From Arthrobacter gandavensis (GTDB lineage: Bacteria > Actinomycetota > Actinomycetes > Actinomycetales > Micrococcaceae), in contig NZ_JADKYW010000005.1 in NCBI RefSeq assembly GCF_015355785.1, positions 520,226-584,225 of the forward strand: a stretch of DNA of 64,000 bases. Reading direction: 5' to 3'. The translations under genes were made by a program, and so were the position numbers. Positions 16,160-25,165 of the stretch are shown one piece after another; the first letter of the stretch is position 1, and every line of letters starts with the position of its first letter. The notes under the pieces were generated by a model. That model ran no database searches. It had not been told where the DNA came from and saw only the letters and a program-made list of their open reading frames with translations.

Positions 16160-16241
16160 TGGCAGATGAGGGATTCGAACCCCCGTAGGCATTGCCAGCT
16201 GATTTACAGTCAGCCCCCTTTGGCCGCTCGGGTAATCTGCC
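16160..16241 (-). tRNA. tRNA-Tyr (GTA)
   Basis: An 82-nt class II tRNA on the minus strand: acceptor GGCAGAT/ATCTGCC with discriminator A, anticodon stem CTGACTGTAAATCAG with anticodon GTA, a long variable arm (CTGGCAATGCCTAC region), and T arm GGGGGTTCGAATCCCTC. CCA is not encoded. T54 is normal here, unlike the two tRNAs at the left end. Confidence 0.93.
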
Positions 16242-16332
16242 GAAGGCCTTCTTGCGAAGACTTTGTCCGCGGTAACCGCGGGCAAGACAACTTTACAGAA
16301 GATTCTGCCAAGAATCGAATCGGGCCCCCGGG

Positions 16333-16779
16333 CTAGAGTCCGCGGTCAATCCGGGCGCTGATCTGGGCGTAGAAATGTGCCGCCTGCTCAGCAGTCACGC
16401 TCCCCCAGGCCACGGCATTGGCAAGATCCTCCCTGACACCGGCCAGGCGTTCGGCGCCCCGCCTGGCGTCGGCGTCCCGGGCAGCGGCAGCACTGGCCGC
16501 GGCGTCGTCTCCGGCGGGAAGGAACACTGCCGCTTCCCGGGGTTCGCTGGCCTGGGCTGCTGCCGCGCCCACTCCAGTCACTGAAACAGCCGCCAGCACC
16601 GAGGAGGCCGCTGCCTGGCGCAACCGGATCCCTGCAGAGCGCCGCGGCGACGCGGCGGACACCTGGGCCGCTGCACCGGGCGGAAGCGGCGTTCCGGGCG
16701 GCACCGGGGCGTGTGCCTGGCCGGCAGCCGGCAGGGCTGTCCGCGGAGGTTCCTTCGGGGCAGTGGGGTGCGCGCTCAT
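16333..16779 (-). CDS. Hypothetical Ala/Pro-rich protein
   Basis: A 148-residue protein of unknown family. The first ~50 residues are Pro/Ala-rich. A moderately hydrophobic stretch (QAAASSVLAAVSVTGVGAAAAQA, about residues 59-81) could be a membrane helix or late signal sequence. The C-terminal third is helical and charged (GAERLAGVREDLANAVAWG, then AAHFYAQISARIDRGL). ATG at 16779 is chosen; the upstream reading to 16896 lacks a site. Codon use is like the neighbours. Confidence 0.55.
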   Translation of the reverse strand: MSAHPTAPKEPPRTALPAAGQAHAPVPPGTPLPPGAAAQVSAASPRRSAGIRLRQAAASSVLAAVSVTGVGAAAAQASEPREAAVFLPAGDDAAASAAAARDADARRGAERLAGVREDLANAVAWGSVTAEQAAHFYAQISARIDRGL

Positions 16780-16919
16780 GAACTCAACCCTTACCCAGCC
16801 AAATGGGAGGACCGTGCATTGCGGCTGGATGATTCCTGTGAGCTGCGACGCTGCCCGCTCGCCCTGCCCACCTATTAGGCTGGTGGGCAGGAACAACCGA
16901 ACTACCCAAGGAGCGCACT

Positions 16920-17411
16920 ATGGCCAGCGAGTCATCATTCGACGTCGTCAGCAAGATCGACAAGCAGGAAGTTGCCAATGCCCTGAACCAGGCGCAGAAG
17001 GAAATTGCCCAGCGCTATGACTTCAAGGGCGTCGGCGCCGAGGTCGATTTCAGCGGCGAGAAGATCCTGATGAAGGCTAATTCGGAAGAGCGAGTCAAGG
17101 CTGTCCTGGACGTCTTCCAGTCCAAGCTGGTCAAGCGCGGCATCTCCCTGAAGTCCCTCGATGACGGCGAGCCGTACGCCTCCGGCAAGGAGTACCGGAT
17201 TGAAGCCTCCATGAAGGAAGGCATCGCCCAGGACCAGGCCAAGAAGATCAACAAGATGATCCGCGACGAAGGCCCCAAGGGCGTCAAGTCCCAGATTCAG
17301 GGCGACGAGCTGCGCGTCAGTTCCAAGTCCCGCGACGACCTGCAGGCCACCATGGCCATGCTCAAGGGCGCGGACCTGGATGTTGACCTGCAGTTCATCA
17401 ACTTCCGCTAG
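16920..17411 (+). CDS. YajQ family nucleotide-binding protein
   Basis: A 163-residue UPF0234/YajQ protein. It begins [18 protein letters not shown] and has the family motifs [14 protein letters not shown] and [19 protein letters not shown], and ends [11 protein letters not shown]. YajQ proteins are two RRM-like domains that bind nucleotides and in Xanthomonas cyclic di-GMP. ATG at 16920 has AAGGAG 8 nt upstream. A strong terminator follows. Single gene. Confidence 0.93.
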   Translation: MASESSFDVVSKIDKQEVANALNQAQKEIAQRYDFKGVGAEVDFSGEKILMKANSEERVKAVLDVFQSKLVKRGISLKSLDDGEPYASGKEYRIEASMKEGIAQDQAKKINKMIRDEGPKGVKSQIQGDELRVSSKSRDDLQATMAMLKGADLDVDLQFINFR

Positions 17412-17433
17412 GCGTTCCGTCCGGCCGGACACC

Positions 17434-17484
17434 ACGACGGCGGCGCAACCCCGGTCCCGGGGAGCGCCGCCGTCGTTCTCTTTT
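17434..17484 (+). terminator. Terminator of the yajQ-like gene
   Basis: Perfect 13-bp stem ACGACGGCGGCGC (17434-17446) / GCGCCGCCGTCGT (17464-17476), then TCTCTTTTCC. It also sits right at the end of the convergent phosphatase gene. Confidence 0.9.
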
Positions 17485-17485
17485 C

Positions 17486-18169
17486 CTAGGAGACGGGCTC
17501 GATATCTTCGGCAACGGGACCGTCTGTCTCCGGGTCTTCCAGCGCCGAGCCGCCAACGGCTTCTCCCTGCCAGGTAAGCAGCTCCCAGGCGGAGCCGCGC
17601 GCCTCTGGACGGGGCCTTGCTTCAAGCACCACGATTCCGGTGTTGCTCAGGGCGTTGTGGATGATGAAATCCGGCCCCACGTTGCGGGCACGCGCGGTGG
17701 CCCAGGCCCGGATGATTGCGCCGTGGCTGAAGAGCACCGGCGTTTGCTCCCCGGCGCTCTGGAGCTCAGCCACCACCTCGTCAAAGCGGCCCAGGGTCTC
17801 GGCGCCGTCCGGCCCGCCGGGCATCTGCACGGACAGGTCACCCTGCACCCAGGCGTAGACGGTGCGCAGGTAAGCCTGGATGGACTCGCTGTCACCGCGC
17901 ATTTCCAGGCTGCCGGCGGAGATTTCCCGCAGCCCGTCCCGTACCTCGATCGGCTGGGCCAGGGCGTCGGCAAGCGGTGTTGCCGTGAACTGCGTGCGCA
18001 CGAGGTTGGATGCATAGACCCCGCTGATCTGTTCGTGCCCCAGCGCCTGCGGCAGGGCCGCCGCCTGAGCCATCCCGAGGTCGGTCAGGCCGGGACCGGG
18101 TGCGCCGGTGTCCAGCAGCCGTTCAATGTTCGACGGCGTCTGGCCGTGGCGGACGAGGATCAGCCGCAT
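17486..18169 (-). CDS. Histidine phosphatase (phosphoglycerate mutase-like)
   Basis: A 227-residue member of histidine phosphatase branch 1. The phosphoacceptor motif LVRHGQTPSN is at residues 5-14, GLREISAGSLEMRGD holds the conserved acid, and the second catalytic His is in LFSHGAIIRAWATA (about 148). The substrate of such small family members cannot be read from sequence; a phosphoglycerate mutase role is not claimed. ATG at 18169 gives the canonical MRLILVRHG start. It ends about 30 residues after the core in an acidic tail (DPETDGPVAEDIEPVS). HtpX lies 47 bp upstream on the same strand. Confidence 0.88.
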   Translation of the reverse strand: MRLILVRHGQTPSNIERLLDTGAPGPGLTDLGMAQAAALPQALGHEQISGVYASNLVRTQFTATPLADALAQPIEVRDGLREISAGSLEMRGDSESIQAYLRTVYAWVQGDLSVQMPGGPDGAETLGRFDEVVAELQSAGEQTPVLFSHGAIIRAWATARARNVGPDFIIHNALSNTGIVVLEARPRPEARGSAWELLTWQGEAVGGSALEDPETDGPVAEDIEPVS

Positions 18170-18216
18170 CTGTGCTCGCTCTCTGTGTCGTTGCCGGTTC
18201 CGCTTGGGCAGTTCGG

Positions 18217-19089
18217 TTAGGAACCGAGGGGACGGCCCGCCATGTTTTCGAGGCGGCGGATCCGGTCCGCCATCGGCGGGTGGGTGGCCAGCAGGCCGCG
18301 CACGCCGTTGCGGAACGGGTTGGCAATCATCAGGTGGGAGGTGTTGACCAGCTTCTGGTCCGTGTTGGGCAGCGGTGCCTGCTGGGTGCCGGTTTCCAGC
18401 TTCCGCAGCGCAGATGCCAGAGCCAGCGGGTCGTCAGTCAGCGTCGCACCGTCTTCATCGGCGTCGTACTCCCGGGTCCGCCCGATGGCCATCTGGATCA
18501 GGGAAGCGGCCAGCGGCGCGAGGATTGCCATGGCGATCATGGCCAGCGGGTTCTGGTTGCGGCGGTCGCCGCCGCCGAAGAACAGCAGGAACTGGCCGAG
18601 CGAGGTGATGACTCCGGCGATCGCGGCCGCAACCGATGAGGTGAGGATGTCCCGGTTGTAGACGTGCATCAGCTCATGGCCCAGCACACCGCGCAGCTCG
18701 CGTTCGTTGAGCAGCTGCAGGATTCCCTGGGTGCAGCACACGGCCGCATTCTGCGGGTTGCGGCCGGTGGCGAAGGCGTTGGGCGCCATGGTCGGCGAAA
18801 TGTACAGCCGCGGCATCGGCTGGTTGGCCTTGGCAGAGAGCTCACGGACAATCCGGTACATTTCCGGTGCCTGGGCCTCCGTGACGGGTACCGCGTGCAT
18901 GGCACGGATGGCGAGCTTGTCACTGTTCCAGTAGCTGTACGCGGTGGTGGCAAGCCCGATGATCAGGAAAATCCAGATGAACGAGGAACTGCCGGTGCCG
19001 CTGGCCAACAGGCCGCCGATACCCAGCAGCACAGCGAAGAGCACCCCGAAGAGGGCTGCCGTCTTCAAACCGTTGAAATGTCGGTGCAC
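18217..19089 (-). CDS. htpX: Membrane zinc metalloprotease HtpX
   Basis: A 290-residue M48B protease of membrane protein quality control. Two N-terminal helices ([19 protein letters not shown] and [18 protein letters not shown]) precede [10 protein letters not shown]. The zinc site HELMH is at about 139-143 with the third ligand in [10 protein letters not shown]. Two further helices are at [19 protein letters not shown] and [20 protein letters not shown]. The start is GTG at 19089 ([10 protein letters not shown]) with AAGGAT upstream, giving the usual ~290 residues; an upstream ATG at 19131 adds 14 atypical residues. Confidence 0.93.
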   Translation of the reverse strand: MHRHFNGLKTAALFGVLFAVLLGIGGLLASGTGSSSFIWIFLIIGLATTAYSYWNSDKLAIRAMHAVPVTEAQAPEMYRIVRELSAKANQPMPRLYISPTMAPNAFATGRNPQNAAVCCTQGILQLLNERELRGVLGHELMHVYNRDILTSSVAAAIAGVITSLGQFLLFFGGGDRRNQNPLAMIAMAILAPLAASLIQMAIGRTREYDADEDGATLTDDPLALASALRKLETGTQQAPLPNTDQKLVNTSHLMIANPFRNGVRGLLATHPPMADRIRRLENMAGRPLGS

Positions 19090-19228
19090 GTGTCCACGAT
19101 CCTTCCTGGGCGGAAGGCCCCGCGCCCCCACAGGAGCGCAGGTCCAAAACCTTCCGCGGTACTTTCCTCAGCGTTAACGTATCTGCCCGCTGTGCTGTTC
19201 CATGCCCGTCCCGGGCCGGTACAGGGCA

Positions 19229-20500
19229 TCACGGTGCCGGATGGCGGGCATCGTAGCGGGCGAATGCCGGCTGCAGCCGGGACAGGGCCAGGACGGCGAG
19301 AACGCAGGCCAGGCCCCCGGCCACGGCGGCCCAGCCTTCGCCCAGGAAGGATGCGTCGACGCCGGCCACCAGGTCGCCGAGCCGCGGACCGCCGGCGACC
19401 ACCACTACGAACACACCCTGGAGCCGGCCGCGCATCGCATCCGGCGTGGCGGCCTGCAGGATCGTGGAGCGGAAGACGCCGCTGATTGAGTCCGCGATGC
19501 CGGCTGCTCCCATGGCCAGCGCGGCTGGCAGGAGCCACGGTGACACGCCGCCGCCGTCGTGCTCCCCTGCCAGGACCACCACTACGCCGAAAGCAGAGAC
19601 TGACAATCCCCAGGCAACCACCGACCACATCACGGCCAGCCCCTGCCTGCGCACCAGGCCCAGCGGGCCGGAGAACAGTCCGGCGAGGAAGGAACCGGCG
19701 GCGGTGGCCGCCAGCAGGATGCCCACGGTCTCGGCTCCGCCGCCGAGCATCAACGCCCCGACGGCGGGCAGCAGTGCCCGCGGCTGCGCCAGCACCATCG
19801 CGGCCAGGTCCACGATGAACGTCATGCGGATGTTTGGCCGCGTGCCCAGGAAAGTGAACCCCTCCAGGACTGATTTCAGGCCCGCTTTGTGTACCTGCCC
19901 TATGGGTGGCATCGGGTCCAGCCGGTACAGCGCCCACATGGCTGCGGTGAAGGTGACGACGTCGATCGTGTACGTCCAGCCGTAGCCCACCTGGCCCACC
20001 AGCACGCCGGCCAGCAGCGGACCGGCCGCCATGGCGATGCCGAAGGTGATCATGCTCAGCGCATTGGCCGCCGGGAGCTTTTCGGGGCGCACCAGGCGCG
20101 GAATAATGGCGCTGCGGGCCGGGTGGTTCAGTCCGCCGGCGCCGGCGTTGACAGCCACCAGGGCAAAAAGCAGCCACACGCTTTCAAGGCCCAGCCAGGC
20201 CTGGACTGCAATGCCGATAGTGGTCAGCCAAAGGACGGCAGCGGAGAACAGTGCGACTTTCCGGCGGTCATATGCGTCCACCACTGAACCGCCGTAGAGT
20301 CCGGCCAGCACCAGCGGCACCAGCCCCACCACGCCTAGCATGCCGACGTAGAGGCTGGACTGCGTCAGCTCGTACACCTCCAGGCTCACGGCAACAAGTG
20401 TCAGCTGCGTGCCTACGGCAGAGAGCGCAGTTCCGGTCCAGAGCCGGCGGAAATCCCGGCTTTCACGCAGCGGGGAAAGATCGGCTAGCAGTCTGGGCAC
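19229..20500 (-). CDS. MFS transporter, EntS/MdtG-like exporter
   Basis: A 423-residue permease with 12 predicted helices. It begins MPRLLADLSPLRESRDFRRLW and the loop 2-3 motif is GGSVVDAYDRRKV, both typical of the enterobactin-exporter-like MFS branch. A second cytoplasmic motif (GLFSGPLGLVRRQGL) precedes helix 8. The substrate is unknown; the branch includes siderophore and drug exporters. GTG at 20500 is the start. No regulator or biosynthesis gene lies next to it. Confidence 0.85.
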   Translation of the reverse strand: MPRLLADLSPLRESRDFRRLWTGTALSAVGTQLTLVAVSLEVYELTQSSLYVGMLGVVGLVPLVLAGLYGGSVVDAYDRRKVALFSAAVLWLTTIGIAVQAWLGLESVWLLFALVAVNAGAGGLNHPARSAIIPRLVRPEKLPAANALSMITFGIAMAAGPLLAGVLVGQVGYGWTYTIDVVTFTAAMWALYRLDPMPPIGQVHKAGLKSVLEGFTFLGTRPNIRMTFIVDLAAMVLAQPRALLPAVGALMLGGGAETVGILLAATAAGSFLAGLFSGPLGLVRRQGLAVMWSVVAWGLSVSAFGVVVVLAGEHDGGGVSPWLLPAALAMGAAGIADSISGVFRSTILQAATPDAMRGRLQGVFVVVVAGGPRLGDLVAGVDASFLGEGWAAVAGGLACVLAVLALSRLQPAFARYDARHPAP

Positions 20501-20648
20501 CAGAGCAGTCTAGGCGAGCGCCGCGGATGTTCCGTGATCCCGTGCACTGTGCATCCGGCCAAAACACCCCCTCCCGAAGCAAAGCATGCTTACGATATTG
20601 CTCCGGGCCGTTCGCCCGGGACGTCCCCGTTGTCCACCAGGAGGATCC

Positions 20649-21392
20649 ATGCTGACCCGCAATGTTGCCGAGGGCATCCACTTGATTGAGCACGCCTACA
20701 CCAACGCGTACCTGGTGGAGGGCGACGGCGAGGTGCTGATCGTGGACACCGGCCTTCCCGCCGCCCAGCACGCAATTTCCTCCGCTGTCCGCTCCCTGGG
20801 CTACGGACCGGAGTCGGTCAGCGCCATCGTGCTGACGCACGGGCACTTTGACCATGTGGGCACGGCCGCGAAACTGCGCACTGAGTTCCGTGCACCGGTG
20901 CTGGCCCATCCCGCGGACCACTACATTGCCGCCCACCCCTACCGCTACGGCCATGAACGGCCCCGGTTCCAGTACCCGCTGCGGTTCCCGGCGTCCCTGC
21001 GCCAGCTCGGTGCCATGACGATGGCCGGCGCGCTGCTGGTCCGCGGCGTGGCCGACGTACTGGATCTGGATGCGGCAGCTGCTGCGGCGCTGCCGGGCGC
21101 ACCGCTCCTGATCCCCACCCCGGGACACACCGCCGGACACACGGCGCTGTATTTCCAGGACCGCGGGGCGCTGATTGCCGGAGACGCCCTGGTGACCCTG
21201 AACCCCTACACCGGGGGCCGCGGACCGCAGATCGTCTCCGGGGCTGCGACGGCAGACAGCGCCGCGGCGCTCGCCTCACTGCACGCACTGGCGGAGACCG
21301 GTGCCCCCACGGTGCTCACCGGGCATGGGGAGCCGTGGACTTCCGGGGTCCAGTCAGCGGTCGAGCGGGCGCTCGCGCAGGGAGCAAGCTAG
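20649..21392 (+). CDS. MBL-fold metallohydrolase
   Basis: A 247-residue metallo-beta-lactamase-fold hydrolase. The metal-binding motif THGHFDHVG is at about residues 60-68, with further ligands in PTPGHTAGHTALYF and GDALV, and C-terminal LTGHGEP. This glyoxalase II-like pattern suggests thioester or lactone hydrolysis; the substrate is unknown. ATG at 20649 has AGGAGG 5 nt upstream. A 14-nt direct repeat (GGCGCTCGCGCAGG, at 21368 and 21395) spans the stop, suggesting a recent small duplication at the 3' end. Confidence 0.85.
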   Translation: MLTRNVAEGIHLIEHAYTNAYLVEGDGEVLIVDTGLPAAQHAISSAVRSLGYGPESVSAIVLTHGHFDHVGTAAKLRTEFRAPVLAHPADHYIAAHPYRYGHERPRFQYPLRFPASLRQLGAMTMAGALLVRGVADVLDLDAAAAAALPGAPLLIPTPGHTAGHTALYFQDRGALIAGDALVTLNPYTGGRGPQIVSGAATADSAAALASLHALAETGAPTVLTGHGEPWTSGVQSAVERALAQGAS

Positions 21393-21432
21393 GGCAGGCG
21401 CTCGCGCAGGTGCCCCCTCCCCTCCGGCCGGG

Positions 21433-22164
21433 TCAGGCGTCCCCTGCCTCCACCTCGTGCACCACCAGCTGATGCAGCTCCGCATCCCCCAGCGGCCGGA
21501 AGTGTCCCATTGATTCCAGCTGCAGATTGCGGGCGCCGTCGAGCCGGCTGCCGCCGGGAATATGCGGATCGAAAGCCGCATAGATCGACGTGATCCGCGC
21601 ATTTGCCTCCCGGCTGGCCTGCAGTCCCCGCAGCAGTTCGTTGCGCGGGGAGAATGCGCGGATGGACGGGACAAGGAAGTAGCGGGCATAGGGGGATCCG
21701 GAGAAGGGTGCGTTCACGGCCACCATGCGCCGGATGCGGTGGCCTTCCGCTCCCAGGAGGACGTGCTTGCCGATCAGCCCTCCCTTGCTGTGCGCAACAA
21801 TCACTGCGCCGTCAAGGTCTTCCGCAGCCAGGTAGTGTTCCACCCGCCGCGCCATTTCGTCGATCCTGCCTCGGTTGTAGCCCAGCGTCTTCACGGCATG
21901 GACCGGATGTCCGCGCGCAGCGAGCGCCTCGGCGAGCGGACGCAGCAGCTGCCAGTCCTCATAGACCCCCGGAATCAGCACGATCGCCCCCCGCCGTCCG
22001 GCACCGGGATCGGGATGCACGTAGCCGGATGGATCTTGGCGGCGCAGGAAACCCTGGACCTGCCAGCGGGCCACATAGGCATAGTCGGCCGCCCACGCGG
22101 CGGCTAGCCGCAGCCGGTGCTTCACGGTACGCACGGCGTCCGGCCGGAACCCCGTGCCGCTCAC
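21433..22164 (-). CDS. Alpha/beta hydrolase, lipase-like
   Basis: A 243-residue hydrolase. IVLIPGVYEDWQLLRPLAEAL is the oxyanion-hole region, and the nucleophile elbow is AHSKGGLIG (Ser near residue 127; AxSxG rather than GxSxG). MGHFRPLGD near the C-terminus supplies the His. The pattern resembles triacylglycerol-lipase-like proteins acting on esters. The start is GTG at 22164, overlapping the stop of the upstream hydrolase as GTGA, so the two are translationally coupled and probably functionally linked. Confidence 0.8.
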   Translation of the reverse strand: MSGTGFRPDAVRTVKHRLRLAAAWAADYAYVARWQVQGFLRRQDPSGYVHPDPGAGRRGAIVLIPGVYEDWQLLRPLAEALAARGHPVHAVKTLGYNRGRIDEMARRVEHYLAAEDLDGAVIVAHSKGGLIGKHVLLGAEGHRIRRMVAVNAPFSGSPYARYFLVPSIRAFSPRNELLRGLQASREANARITSIYAAFDPHIPGGSRLDGARNLQLESMGHFRPLGDAELHQLVVHEVEAGDA

Positions 22165-22919
22165 TGCACGGCCTTTCGCAGTCTGCGCACCCACTCGGCG
22201 GTGGGTTCGGGGCTGTTCCACATCAGCACGTGGGGTGCAGCGGGCACCTCACCGAGCACGACGCCGTCGCGGGCCTCTTCGAGCCGCAGCAGCCAGGAGC
22301 GCGGGACGATCGGATCCCTGCTGCCGCTGATCACCGCCGCGGGACAGTCTGTGAGTGCCAGCCGCTTTTCCATCCGGTGGTCCATCATCCGGCGCAGGGT
22401 GCCGAGGTACCAGCGCGGGCCGGTGCGCAGATAGTCGCTGAACACGATGCGGTTAACGGCGAAAGTCTCATGCAGGGTGTCCTGCGCCAGCCGGAATGCC
22501 TGGGCTGCAATCTTGCGTTCAGCCCGGTTCACGGTGGGAGCCAGAAGCAGCAGGGACGCCACAAGTTGAGGATCCGCGAGCGCGGCTTCCACCACCACCT
22601 GGCAGCCCATGGAGTGGCCGGCCAGCAGCGCGTCATCGATGCCCGCCTGGCGCAGGGCCCCGGCTACGGAGGCGCCGTAGCCTGCCATGGTCAGCGCCTC
22701 CCGCGGCCGTTCCATCCCGGCATGGCCGGGCAGCTCGACCAGGTGGACGTTGTGGTCATGTGAAAGCTCACGTGCGAGCGGCTCGAAGTAGCGGGAGGAC
22801 GCGCCGATTCCGTGAACCAGGACTACGTCCGGCCCGGGTGTTCCGGACGAACGGATTCCCACCTCCGTGTCGCCCGCGCGCAGGCGGCGCACCTCGGGCC
22901 GGGCAGCTGTAGCGGACAC
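22161..22919 (-). CDS. Alpha/beta hydrolase
   Basis: A 252-residue alpha/beta hydrolase: VVLVHGIGASSRYFEPLA (oxyanion hole), VHLVELPGHAGMERP, nucleophile GHSMGCQVV (Ser about residue 98), Asp in SGSRDPIVP and His in APHVLMWN. A typical small soluble esterase or C-C hydrolase of unknown substrate. GTG at 22919 follows AGGAGG with a rather short 4-nt spacing. It heads a two-gene operon with the lipase-like gene, and diverges from furA. Confidence 0.83.
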   Translation of the reverse strand: MSATAARPEVRRLRAGDTEVGIRSSGTPGPDVVLVHGIGASSRYFEPLARELSHDHNVHLVELPGHAGMERPREALTMAGYGASVAGALRQAGIDDALLAGHSMGCQVVVEAALADPQLVASLLLLAPTVNRAERKIAAQAFRLAQDTLHETFAVNRIVFSDYLRTGPRWYLGTLRRMMDHRMEKRLALTDCPAAVISGSRDPIVPRSWLLRLEEARDGVVLGEVPAAPHVLMWNSPEPTAEWVRRLRKAVQ

Positions 22920-22985
22920 ATCGCCTCCTGGTTCGCGGCAGCGCTCACCGCCGCGTTACCAGCCTAATCCGGAGTGTTAGGCGAA

Positions 22986-23020
22986 CCTTATTATGAATAC
23001 TTCAGAATAAGGGCTACTGT
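22986..23020 (+). promoter_or_regulatory. FurA/CatR-type operator and leaderless furA promoter
   Basis: Arms CCTTATTATGAA (22986-22997) and TTCAGAATAAGG (23001-23012) form a 27-bp palindrome with one mismatch. The -10-like TACTGT (23015-23020) ends exactly 6 nt before the furA ATG, which implies a leaderless mRNA. The palindrome covers the -35 to -10 interval, so repressor binding would block transcription of furA and katA. Confidence 0.8.
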
Positions 23021-23026
23021 TGTTGC

Positions 23027-23494
23027 ATGACTTCCACAGCAGCCTCCGCGGCAGCCACTGACAAGTGGTCAGCGCAGCTGCGTGCACACGGACGCCGGGT
23101 CACCAAGCAGCGCCTGGCCGTGCTGGACGCCGTCGACCATTCGCCACACGCAGGTGCGGACGAAGTCGCAGCCATTGTGCGGGCCACCCTTCCGGACATC
23201 AGCCTCCAGTCTGTCTACGTAGTCCTCACCGACCTCACGGAAACGGGGATGCTCCGGCGCATTGAACCGCCGCACTCCGCTGCCCTCTACGAGACGCGCG
23301 TTGACGACAACCACCACCACGCGATGTGCACCGGCTGCGGGCGCATCGAGGACGTTGACTGCGCCGTCGGGCACGCACCGTGCCTGACCCCCAGCAACAC
23401 TCACGGCATGACCATCCAGATTGCCGATGTGCTCTATCAGGGCCTCTGCGCCGACTGCGCAGCGAAGCCGGACACTGCCGGCAAGACTCCCTGA
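23027..23494 (+). CDS. furA: Fur family regulator, catalase-linked (FurA/CatR/PerR type)
   Basis: A 155-residue metal-dependent repressor. The winged helix (GRRVTKQRLAVLDAV ... LQSVYVVLTDLTETG) is followed by DDNHHHAMCTGCGRIEDVDC, which holds the His metal site and the first CxxC zinc pair, and by LCADCA as the second CxxC. Fur proteins next to catalase usually sense peroxide or iron and repress the catalase. The catalase gene begins 42 nt downstream on the same strand, and a large palindrome covers the promoter, so autoregulation of a furA-katA operon is expected. Confidence 0.92.
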   Translation: MTSTAASAAATDKWSAQLRAHGRRVTKQRLAVLDAVDHSPHAGADEVAAIVRATLPDISLQSVYVVLTDLTETGMLRRIEPPHSAALYETRVDDNHHHAMCTGCGRIEDVDCAVGHAPCLTPSNTHGMTIQIADVLYQGLCADCAAKPDTAGKTP

Positions 23495-23536
23495 CCCTTG
23501 GCTTTACCACTCGACCCAAAAGAAGAAAGAGAGAGA

Positions 23537-25027
23537 ATGTCGAACTTCACCACCACCCAGACCGGCACTCCGGTTGCCAGCGACGCACACTCGCTGTCCC
23601 ACGGAGCTGACGGCGCGGTTGTCCTCCACGACCGTTACCTGGTTGAGAAGCTTGCCCAGTTCAACCGGGAGCGCATCCCGGAGCGGATCGTGCACGCCAA
23701 GGGCGGCGGCGCGTTCGGCGAATTCACCGTCACCGAAGACGTGTCCAAGTACACCCGTGCCGCTGTTTTCCAGCCCGGCGCCACCACCGAAACCATCCAG
23801 CGGTTCTCTTCCGTTGCCGGTGAAATGGGCTCGCCCGACACCTGGCGCGATGTCCGCGGTTTCGCACTGCGCTTCTACACCTCCGAGGGCAACTACGACA
23901 TCGTGGGCAACAACACCCCGGTGTTCTTCATCCGCGACGGCATCAAGTTCCCGGACTTCATCCACTCGCAGAAGCGCCTCCCGGGTTCCGGCCTGCGTGA
24001 CGCAGACATGCAGTGGGACTTCTGGACCCAGTCTCCCGAGTCCGCACACCAGGTCACCTACCTGATGGGCGACCGCGGCATCCCGCGCTCCTGGCGCGAA
24101 ATGCCCGGCTTCGGCTCGCACACCTACCAGTGGATCAACGCTGCCGGTGAGCGCTTCTGGGTGAAGTACCACTTCACCTCGAACCAGGGCAACCACGAGA
24201 TCACCGGTGCGGAAGCAGAGCGCATTGCCGGGGCCGACGCCGATTACTACCGCCGCGACCTCTACGAGAACATCGCTGCCGGCAACTTCCCGTCCTGGGA
24301 CCTGCACGTCCAGGTCATGCCGTACGAAGATGCCAAGAACTACCGGTTCAACCCGTTCGACCTGACCAAGGTCTGGCCGCACGCTGACTACCCCCTCATC
24401 AAGGTGGGTACCCACACCCTGAACCGCAACCCGGAGAACTTCTTCGCCCAGATCGAACAGGTGGCACTCTCCCCCGCCAACCTGGTTCCGGGCATCGCAG
24501 CCTCCCCGGACAAGATGCTGATGGCCCGCATCTTCTCCTACCCGGATGCCCAGCGCTACCGCGTTGGCACCAACTACAACCAGCTGCCGGTCAACGCGCC
24601 GAAGGCCCCGATTAACAACTACTCCCAGGACGGCTACGGCCGCTTCTCCTTCAACTCCCCGGAGACCCCGGTCTACGCCCCGAACACCCTGGGCGGCCCC
24701 GTGGCCGACCCGGCGCTCGCCGGCGAAGGCACGTGGGAGAATGACGGCGCCCTGGTGCGTTCCGCTGCGACACTGCACTCCGAGGACAGCGATTTCGGCC
24801 AGGCCGGCACGCTGTACCGCGAGGTGTTCGACGACGCCGCCAAGGAGCGTTTCCTGGAGACCATCACCGGTGCAGTCTCCGGTGTGCAGCGCCCGCACAT
24901 CCGCGAAGCTGCGATCCAGTACTGGACCAACGTTGACGCCGAGCTCGGCGCCAAGCTGCGGGCCAACCTCGCCTCGGGCGAGACCACGGCCAACGAAAAG
25001 GCCGAGTTCGTCGGCGTCGCAGAGTAA
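23537..25027 (+). CDS. katA: Catalase, monofunctional heme type
   Basis: A 496-residue small-subunit clade catalase that degrades hydrogen peroxide in the cytosol. The catalytic His is in [12 protein letters not shown] (about residue 54), the distal Asn in [10 protein letters not shown], and the heme-ligand Tyr in [12 protein letters not shown] (about 335). ATG at 23537 ([10 protein letters not shown]) is preceded by the purine-rich AGAAAGAGAGAG; a longer reading from 23498 is unlikely. Codon usage is strongly biased to C-ending codons, as expected for high expression. It sits in one unit with furA and ends in a strong terminator. Confidence 0.96.
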   Translation: MSNFTTTQTGTPVASDAHSLSHGADGAVVLHDRYLVEKLAQFNRERIPERIVHAKGGGAFGEFTVTEDVSKYTRAAVFQPGATTETIQRFSSVAGEMGSPDTWRDVRGFALRFYTSEGNYDIVGNNTPVFFIRDGIKFPDFIHSQKRLPGSGLRDADMQWDFWTQSPESAHQVTYLMGDRGIPRSWREMPGFGSHTYQWINAAGERFWVKYHFTSNQGNHEITGAEAERIAGADADYYRRDLYENIAAGNFPSWDLHVQVMPYEDAKNYRFNPFDLTKVWPHADYPLIKVGTHTLNRNPENFFAQIEQVALSPANLVPGIAASPDKMLMARIFSYPDAQRYRVGTNYNQLPVNAPKAPINNYSQDGYGRFSFNSPETPVYAPNTLGGPVADPALAGEGTWENDGALVRSAATLHSEDSDFGQAGTLYREVFDDAAKERFLETITGAVSGVQRPHIREAAIQYWTNVDAELGAKLRANLASGETTANEKAEFVGVAE

Positions 25028-25050
25028 CCTGCGGCCCTTCAGCTACCTGA

Positions 25051-25085
25051 AAAGCGGCCGGTCCCTTCGGGGCCGGCCGCTTTTT
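25051..25085 (+). terminator. Terminator of katA
   Basis: AAGCGGCCGG / CCGGCCGCTT stem capped by CCC-TTCG-GGG, followed by TTTTTC. A textbook intrinsic terminator 24 nt after the stop. Confidence 0.93.
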
Positions 25086-25097
25086 CATGTCCTCCCC

Positions 25098-25157
25098 ATC
25101 GAGATGACAGAAACGGCTCGTCTCAGCGCTGTAACGTGCAGTTTCTGTTATCTCGAT
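25098..25157. repeat. 60-bp imperfect palindrome
   Basis: The outer arms ATCGAGATGACAGAAAC and GTTTCTGTTATCTCGAT match at 16 of 17 positions, and the symmetry continues inward to the centre AGC|GCT; overall 25 of 30 base pairs are complementary. It lies between the katA terminator and the stop of crtEb, 8 nt from the latter. No T-run follows, so it is not a standard terminator. It could be a cruciform or RNA hairpin, a repeat-family member, or a protein site. No second copy is seen in this window. Confidence 0.75.
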
Positions 25158-25165
25158 TGCTGGGG

